DNA from: Acidovorax sp. FHTAMBA
Lineage (GTDB): Bacteria; Pseudomonadota; Gammaproteobacteria; Burkholderiales; Burkholderiaceae_C
DNA length: 64,000 bases
Direction of reading: 5' to 3'
NCBI RefSeq assembly: GCF_038958875.1
Contig: NZ_CP152407.1
Coordinates: forward strand, 1,557,501 to 1,621,500
Below, in pieces: positions 59,905 to 64,000 of the stretch (position 1 is its first letter; each line of letters starts with the position of its first letter). The notes under the pieces were generated by a model that was not told the DNA's origin, searched no databases, and saw only the letters and a program-made list of their open reading frames with translations. The position numbers and the translations under genes are program-made.

Positions 59905-61239
59905 ATGAAACCCATCCAAGTAGGCCTTCTGGGCATTGGCACCGTTGGCAGCGGCGTGTTCAACGTGTTGCAACGCAACCAGGACGAAATCAGCCGCCGC
60001 GCCGGTCGTGGCATCGAGATCACCATGGTGGCCGATCTGGACGTTGAACGTGCCAGGTCGGTGGTGGGTGCTGGCATCCAGGTGGTCAATGACGCCCGCG
60101 CCATCATTGCCAACCCGGACATCGATATCGTCATCGAGCTCATCGGCGGCTATGGCATTGCGCGAGGCCTGGTGCTGGAGGCGATTGCCGCCGGCAAGCA
60201 CGTGGTCACTGCGAACAAGGCGCTGCTGGCCGTGCATGGCACCGAAATTTTTGCCGCAGCCTCCGCCAAGGGCGTGATGGTGGCTTTTGAAGCCGCCGTG
60301 GCCGGTGGCATCCCCATCATCAAGGCGCTGCGCGAAGGCCTCACGGCCAACCGCATCCAGTGGATCGCCGGCATCATCAACGGCACCACCAACTTCATCC
60401 TGTCCGAGATGCGCAGCAAGGGCCTGGACTTTGACGTGGTGCTCAAGGAAGCCCAGCGCCTGGGCTACGCTGAGGCCGACCCGACCTTCGACATCGAAGG
60501 CGTGGACGCCGCGCACAAGGTCACCATCATGTCCGCCATTGCCTTCGGCATTCCCGTGCAGTTCGACAAGGCGTATGTGGAGGGCATCACCCAGCTCGGT
60601 GCCGCTGACATCAAGTACGCCGAGCAGCTGGGCTACCGCATCAAGCTGCTGGGCATCACCAAGCGCGCTGAAAAGGGGATCGAGCTGCGCGTGCACCCCA
60701 GCCTGGTGCCTTCCAAACGCCTGATCGCCAATGTGGAAGGCGCGATGAATGCCGTGGTGGTGCAGGGCGATGCCGTGGGCACCACGCTGTACTACGGCAA
60801 GGGCGCGGGCAGCGAGCCCACCGCCAGCGCCGTCATTGCCGACCTGGTGGACATTGCCCGCCTGCACACGGCCGACCCCGAGCATCGCGTGCCGCACCTG
60901 GCCTTCCAGCCGAATACGCTGAGCGACGCCATGGATGCCCTGCCTGTGCTGCCCATGAGCGAAGTGGTCACCAGCTACTACCTGCGCCTGCGCGTGGCCG
61001 ACCAGGCCGGCGTGCTGGCCAAGGTCACGGGCCTGCTGGCCGAGGCCGGCGTGAGCATCGACGCCGTGCTGCAGCGTGAGGCCGATGAAGTAGGGGGTGA
61101 AGGATCGACCCAGACCGACCTCATCATCCTGACCCACGACACCCGCGAAGGCACCATGGATACCGTCATCTCCCAGATGCAGGCGCTGCCCACCGTGCTC
61201 GCGCCCATCACGCGCATCCGCAAGGAAGAGCTGAACTAG
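59905..61239 (+). CDS. hom: Homoserine dehydrogenase
   Basis: Hom reduces aspartate semialdehyde to homoserine for threonine and methionine. The 444-residue monofunctional enzyme has the cofactor motif LGIGTVGSGVF (9-19), TANKALLAVHG and GIINGTTNFILSEM, and a C-terminal ACT domain (about 355-440, YYLRLRVADQAGVLAKVTGLLAEAGVSID) for feedback control. ATG 59905 is chosen. thrC follows 15 bp later; repeat copy G precedes it. Confidence 0.96.
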   Translation: MKPIQVGLLGIGTVGSGVFNVLQRNQDEISRRAGRGIEITMVADLDVERARSVVGAGIQVVNDARAIIANPDIDIVIELIGGYGIARGLVLEAIAAGKHVVTANKALLAVHGTEIFAAASAKGVMVAFEAAVAGGIPIIKALREGLTANRIQWIAGIINGTTNFILSEMRSKGLDFDVVLKEAQRLGYAEADPTFDIEGVDAAHKVTIMSAIAFGIPVQFDKAYVEGITQLGAADIKYAEQLGYRIKLLGITKRAEKGIELRVHPSLVPSKRLIANVEGAMNAVVVQGDAVGTTLYYGKGAGSEPTASAVIADLVDIARLHTADPEHRVPHLAFQPNTLSDAMDALPVLPMSEVVTSYYLRLRVADQAGVLAKVTGLLAEAGVSIDAVLQREADEVGGEGSTQTDLIILTHDTREGTMDTVISQMQALPTVLAPITRIRKEELN

Positions 61240-61254
61240 GGAAACGACAAAGCC

Positions 61255-62700
61255 ATGCTGTACCTCTCCACACGCGGCCACGCCGACCGCAAACATTTCT
61301 GCGACATCCTGCTCGAAGGCCTGGCGCCCGACGGCGGCCTGTACCTGCCCGAGCACTACCCGCAGGTGAGCGACGCCATGCTGACAAAGCTGCGCAAGGC
61401 CTACCACGAGCAAGGCTACGCCGAGCTGGCCTTCCAGATCCTGTCGCTCTACATCGATGACATCCCCGCCGCCGACCTGAAGGCCCTGTGCGCCAAGACG
61501 TACACGGCCGAGGTGTTTGGCACCGGCGAGATCGTGCCCCTGCGCCACCTGGAAGACGGCCTGTGGCTCGAAGCCCTGTCCAACGGCCCCACGCTGGCCT
61601 TCAAGGACATGGCCATGCAGCTCTTGGGCAACCTGTTTGAGTACGAGCTCAAGCGCCGTGGCGAGCAGCTCAACATTTTGGGTGCCACCAGCGGCGACAC
61701 CGGCAGCGCGGCCGAATACGCCATGCGTGGCAAAGAAGGCGTGCGCGTCTTCATGACCAGCCCGCACGGTCGCATGAGCGCCTTTCAGCAGGCGCAGATG
61801 TTCAGCCTGCAGGACGCCAACATCCACAACATTGCCATCGAAGGTGTGTTCGACGACTGCCAGGACATTGTCAAGGCCGTGAGCAACGACCTGGCCTTCA
61901 AGCGCAAGTACAAGATCGGCACCGTCAACTCCATCAACTGGGCGCGCCTGCTGGCCCAGGTGGTGTATTACTTTGCGGGCTACATCCAGGCCACCGAGAC
62001 CAACGACCAGAAGGTCAGCTTCACGGTGCCCAGCGGCAACTTTGGCAACGTGTGTGCGGGCCATGTGGCGCGCATGATGGGCCTGCCCATTGCCAAGCTG
62101 GTGGTGGCCACCAACGAGAACGACGTGCTCGACGAATTTTTCCGCACCGGCGTATACCGCGTGCGCAGCAGCGCTGACACGCACGAAACGTCCAGCCCCT
62201 CGATGGACATCAGCAAGGCCAGCAACTTCGAGCGTTTCATATTCGACCTGCTGGGCCGCAACGGCCAGCGCACCAAGGCCTTGTTCAGCGCTGCGCTGCA
62301 AACCTATGGCCGTTTCGATCTGAGCGCCGAGCCGCTGTTTGCCGATGCCGCCACCAAATACGGTTTTGAAAGCGGCAAGAGCACCCACGCCGACCGGCTG
62401 GCCACCATCCGCGACACGTTCGAGCGCCACGGCGTCACCATCGATACCCACACTGCCGACGGCGTGAAGGTGGCGCGCGAGCACCACAGCGATGCCAAGG
62501 TGCCCATGATCGTGCTGGAGACCGCGCTGCCCATCAAGTTCGCCGAGACCATTGTCGAGGCCCTGGGTCATGCGCCCGAGCGGCCTTCCAGGTTTGCCGG
62601 CATTGAAGACCTGCCCAAACGCGTGCAGGTGATGCCGGCCGATGCAGCACTGGTCAAGGCCTACATCGAGCGCCACTGCGCCCCGGCTGTACTGGGCTAG
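61255..62700 (+). CDS. thrC: Threonine synthase
   Basis: ThrC forms threonine from O-phosphohomoserine with PLP. The 481-residue fold-type II enzyme has PLP Lys117 in GPTLAFKDMAMQ, the phosphate loop GATSGDTGSAAEYAM and NFGNVCAGHVARMMGLP. The length fits class I (E. coli/yeast-like with extra domains). It lies directly after hom. Repeat copy H lies between it and mobB. Confidence 0.96.
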   Translation: MLYLSTRGHADRKHFCDILLEGLAPDGGLYLPEHYPQVSDAMLTKLRKAYHEQGYAELAFQILSLYIDDIPAADLKALCAKTYTAEVFGTGEIVPLRHLEDGLWLEALSNGPTLAFKDMAMQLLGNLFEYELKRRGEQLNILGATSGDTGSAAEYAMRGKEGVRVFMTSPHGRMSAFQQAQMFSLQDANIHNIAIEGVFDDCQDIVKAVSNDLAFKRKYKIGTVNSINWARLLAQVVYYFAGYIQATETNDQKVSFTVPSGNFGNVCAGHVARMMGLPIAKLVVATNENDVLDEFFRTGVYRVRSSADTHETSSPSMDISKASNFERFIFDLLGRNGQRTKALFSAALQTYGRFDLSAEPLFADAATKYGFESGKSTHADRLATIRDTFERHGVTIDTHTADGVKVAREHHSDAKVPMIVLETALPIKFAETIVEALGHAPERPSRFAGIEDLPKRVQVMPADAALVKAYIERHCAPAVLG

Positions 62701-62709
62701 TAGCGCCAG

Positions 62710-62737
62710 GGCCGCCCACCCACCGTGCGGGGCGGCC
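62710..62737 (+). terminator. Weak hairpin after thrC
   Basis: GGCCGCCC (62710-62717) is complementary to GGGCGGCC (62730-62737), a perfect 8-bp stem with a 12-nt loop. The following sequence GGTTTGAT has only a short T run, so termination may be inefficient. Confidence 0.45.
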
Positions 62738-62740
62738 GGT

Positions 62741-62793
62741 TTGATATGAAATATGCCCCTGGCGCTTATCTGGTATGCGCTAGCAGCTATAAA
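62741..62793 (-). repeat. Dispersed palindromic repeat, copy H (inverted)
   Basis: On the minus strand it reads TATAGCTGCTAGCGCATACC then AGATAAGCGCCAGGGGCATAT. It lies right after the thrC hairpin and about 25 bp before mobB. Confidence 0.83.
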
Positions 62794-62819
62794 AGCAATA
62801 GCTACCCAAGGAGCAATGG

Positions 62820-63386
62820 ATGAAAGTTGTAGGTTTTGCCGGCTTTTCCGGCAGTGGCAAGACCACGCTGGTCGAGCAGCTGATCCCCGAGCTGCGGCTG
62901 CGCGGGCTGCGTGTGTCGGTGGTCAAGCATGCCCACCACAGCTTTGATGTGGACCACCCCGGCAAGGACACCTACCGCCACCGCGAGGCGGGCGCCTTCG
63001 AGGTGGTCGCCGCATCCGACAAGCGCCTGATGCTGGTGCGCGAGTTCGAGCAGCCCGCCACGCTCAGCGTGCACCACCTGCTGGCCGAGCTGTACCAGGG
63101 CGTGGACTGGGTGCTGGTGGAGGGGTTCAAGGAGAGCGACCTGCTGAAGGTCGAAGTCTGGCGCGCCCCGGAGCCCGGCCAGATGGCCAGGCCCCTGCGT
63201 TACCCTGACGACGATTTTGTGGTGGCCGTGGCCACCGATGCGCCCCAGCAGCTACCGCCCACGCAGTTGCCCATCCTCGATCTGAATGCACCCGCCCAGG
63301 TGGTGGACTGGCTGATCCAGTACGAGCACCGCTTTGAATACGACTGGGAGCTTCACGGAGGGCTGTTGCCGTGCGCCCCCCAATGA
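62820..63386 (+). CDS. mobB: Molybdopterin-guanine dinucleotide adapter MobB
   Basis: MobB is a GTP-binding partner of MobA in making Mo-bisMGD. The 188-residue P-loop protein has Walker A GFSGSGKTT (8-16), HAHHSFDVDHPGKDTYRHREAGA and VLVEGFKES. AAGGAG lies 6 nt before ATG 62820. The stop overlaps the moeA start by 4 bp (ATGA). No mobA is in view. Confidence 0.93.
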   Translation: MKVVGFAGFSGSGKTTLVEQLIPELRLRGLRVSVVKHAHHSFDVDHPGKDTYRHREAGAFEVVAASDKRLMLVREFEQPATLSVHHLLAELYQGVDWVLVEGFKESDLLKVEVWRAPEPGQMARPLRYPDDDFVVAVATDAPQQLPPTQLPILDLNAPAQVVDWLIQYEHRFEYDWELHGGLLPCAPQ

Positions 63387-64000
63387 AGCCGCTCAAGCCG
63401 CTGGACGAGGCACTGGCCGACCTGTTGACCCGGGCCGTGCCCTTGGGCGATGCCGAGACCGTGACCAGCTTTGACGCCGATGGCCGCGTGCTGGCGCACG
63501 ACTGCGTCTCGGCCCTGCAGGTGCCGCCCGAGGACAACAGCTCCATGGACGGCTACGCCGTGCGCTGCGCCGACGTGCCGTCCGCCGGCGTGGTGCTGCC
63601 GGTGTCGCAGCGCATTCCCGCCGGCAGTGCGGGCGATGCCCTGGCACCCGGCACGGCCGCGCGCATCTTCACCGGCGCGCCCGTGCCCGCAGGTGCCGAT
63701 GCCATCCTGATGCAGGAAGACTGCGAGGCCTTGCCCGGCGCGGCCGACGGCCTGGGCCAGGTGCGCATCAACACCGTGCCCAAGTCGGGCCAGTGGATTC
63801 GCAGAGCAGGGGAGGACATCACCCGGGGGGCGGTGGTGCTTTCGGCTGGTACACGCCTCACACCGGCCGAGCTGGGCCTGGCCGCCAGCATTGGCCTGCA
63901 CCAGTTGCAGGTGGCGCGCCGCCCGCGCGTGGCGCTGTTCTCCACGGGCGATGAACTCGTGATGCCCGGCGAGGTGCCGCCCGAGCAGATGCGGCCCGGT
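63383..64000 (+). CDS. moeA: Molybdopterin molybdenumtransferase MoeA, 5' part (runs off the window)
   Basis: MoeA inserts molybdate into molybdopterin. The visible 206 residues include the MoeA N-terminal region with VPPEDNSSMDGYAVRC (about 48-63), IFTGAPVPAGADAILMQED (about 97-115) and ALFSTGDELV (about 185-194), the start of the molybdopterin-binding domain. The gene has no stop inside the window and continues past 64000. ATG 63383 overlaps the mobB stop. Confidence 0.95.
   Translation, partial: MKPLKPLDEALADLLTRAVPLGDAETVTSFDADGRVLAHDCVSALQVPPEDNSSMDGYAVRCADVPSAGVVLPVSQRIPAGSAGDALAPGTAARIFTGAPVPAGADAILMQEDCEALPGAADGLGQVRINTVPKSGQWIRRAGEDITRGAVVLSAGTRLTPAELGLAASIGLHQLQVARRPRVALFSTGDELVMPGEVPPEQMRPG

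Noticed and set aside
59854..62676. 940-codon open frame antisense to hom and thrC
   Set aside because: It mirrors two clear enzymes, spans their gap and has a His/Gly/Gln-rich composition typical of antisense shadows.

Overview
This 64 kb window looks like a chromosomal core segment from a betaproteobacterium, most likely family Comamonadaceae (Acidovorax/Delftia-like). The placement is inferred from gene order (yceD-rpmF-plsX-fabHDG-acpP-fabF-rpoE-rseA-rseB-mucD-lepA-lepB-rnc-era-recO-pdxJ-acpS; asd-fimV-truA-trpFBA-accD), high GC, and protein features such as the DUF4845 gene after lepB and a PIN-PhoH fusion. I saw no tRNA, rRNA, CRISPR array, insertion sequence or prophage. About 58 protein genes are supported, including a 41-codon entericidin-like lipoprotein gene and gene fragments cut by both window edges.

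Layout. 1-5.9 kb (+): L32 and fatty-acid synthesis, from acyl-phosphate formation to chain elongation. 6-10.6 kb (+): envelope-stress module, with ECF sigma factor, anti-sigma factor, RseB-like regulator and periplasmic protease MucD. 11-19.2 kb (+): lepA, signal peptidase, RNase III, Era, RecO, PdxJ, AcpS and NagZ. 19.2-31.7 kb (-): MscS-like channel, REC-GGDEF diguanylate cyclase, lysyl-tRNA synthetase, then a compact eight-gene glycan cassette (initiating sugar transferase, aminotransferase, methyltransferase, two glycosyltransferases, acetyltransferase, flippase, 4,6-dehydratase) and a LON-domain protein. 31.8-32.3 kb (+): YggT. 32.4-41.2 kb (-): accD, trpA, trpB, trpF, truA, fimV, asd. 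41.6-45.9 kb (-): leuB, leuD, entericidin, leuC and a LysR regulator. 46.1-51.5 kb (-): beta-CASP RNase-like hydrolase and the grpE-dnaK-dnaJ chaperone genes. 51.8-54.9 kb (+): rpsF-priB-rpsR-rplI and dnaB. 55-58.4 kb (-): tail-anchored coiled-coil protein, PIN-PhoH ATPase, Bcp peroxiredoxin and Mth938-like protein. 58.6-64 kb (+): AlaA-like aminotransferase, hom, thrC, mobB and moeA (cut by the window end).

The most interesting signal is not a gene. A palindromic repeat of about 45-55 bp (core like TAGCTGCTAGCGCTT, a short loop, then AAGCGCTAGAGGCC-AATTT) occurs eight times between genes, usually right after a stop codon and in both orientations. Degenerate relatives lie inside coding sequence: a full-architecture copy encodes about residues 3-22 of the N-terminal extension of Era, an 18-bp exact match lies in the LysR gene, and a weaker match lies in trpF. 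A companion GCTAC-loop-GTAGC hairpin occurs beside one intergenic copy, in the era copy and inside the rpmF terminator. A separate branched inverted repeat of about 94 bp lies upstream of the LysR gene. Regulatory candidates include a shared extended -10 motif at rpmF, rpsF and acpP, a sigma-32-like promoter before grpE, DnaA boxes before dnaB and dnaK, and a strong terminator 45 bp before lepA that may end a small RNA or leader. All calls are by eye; no database search was possible.
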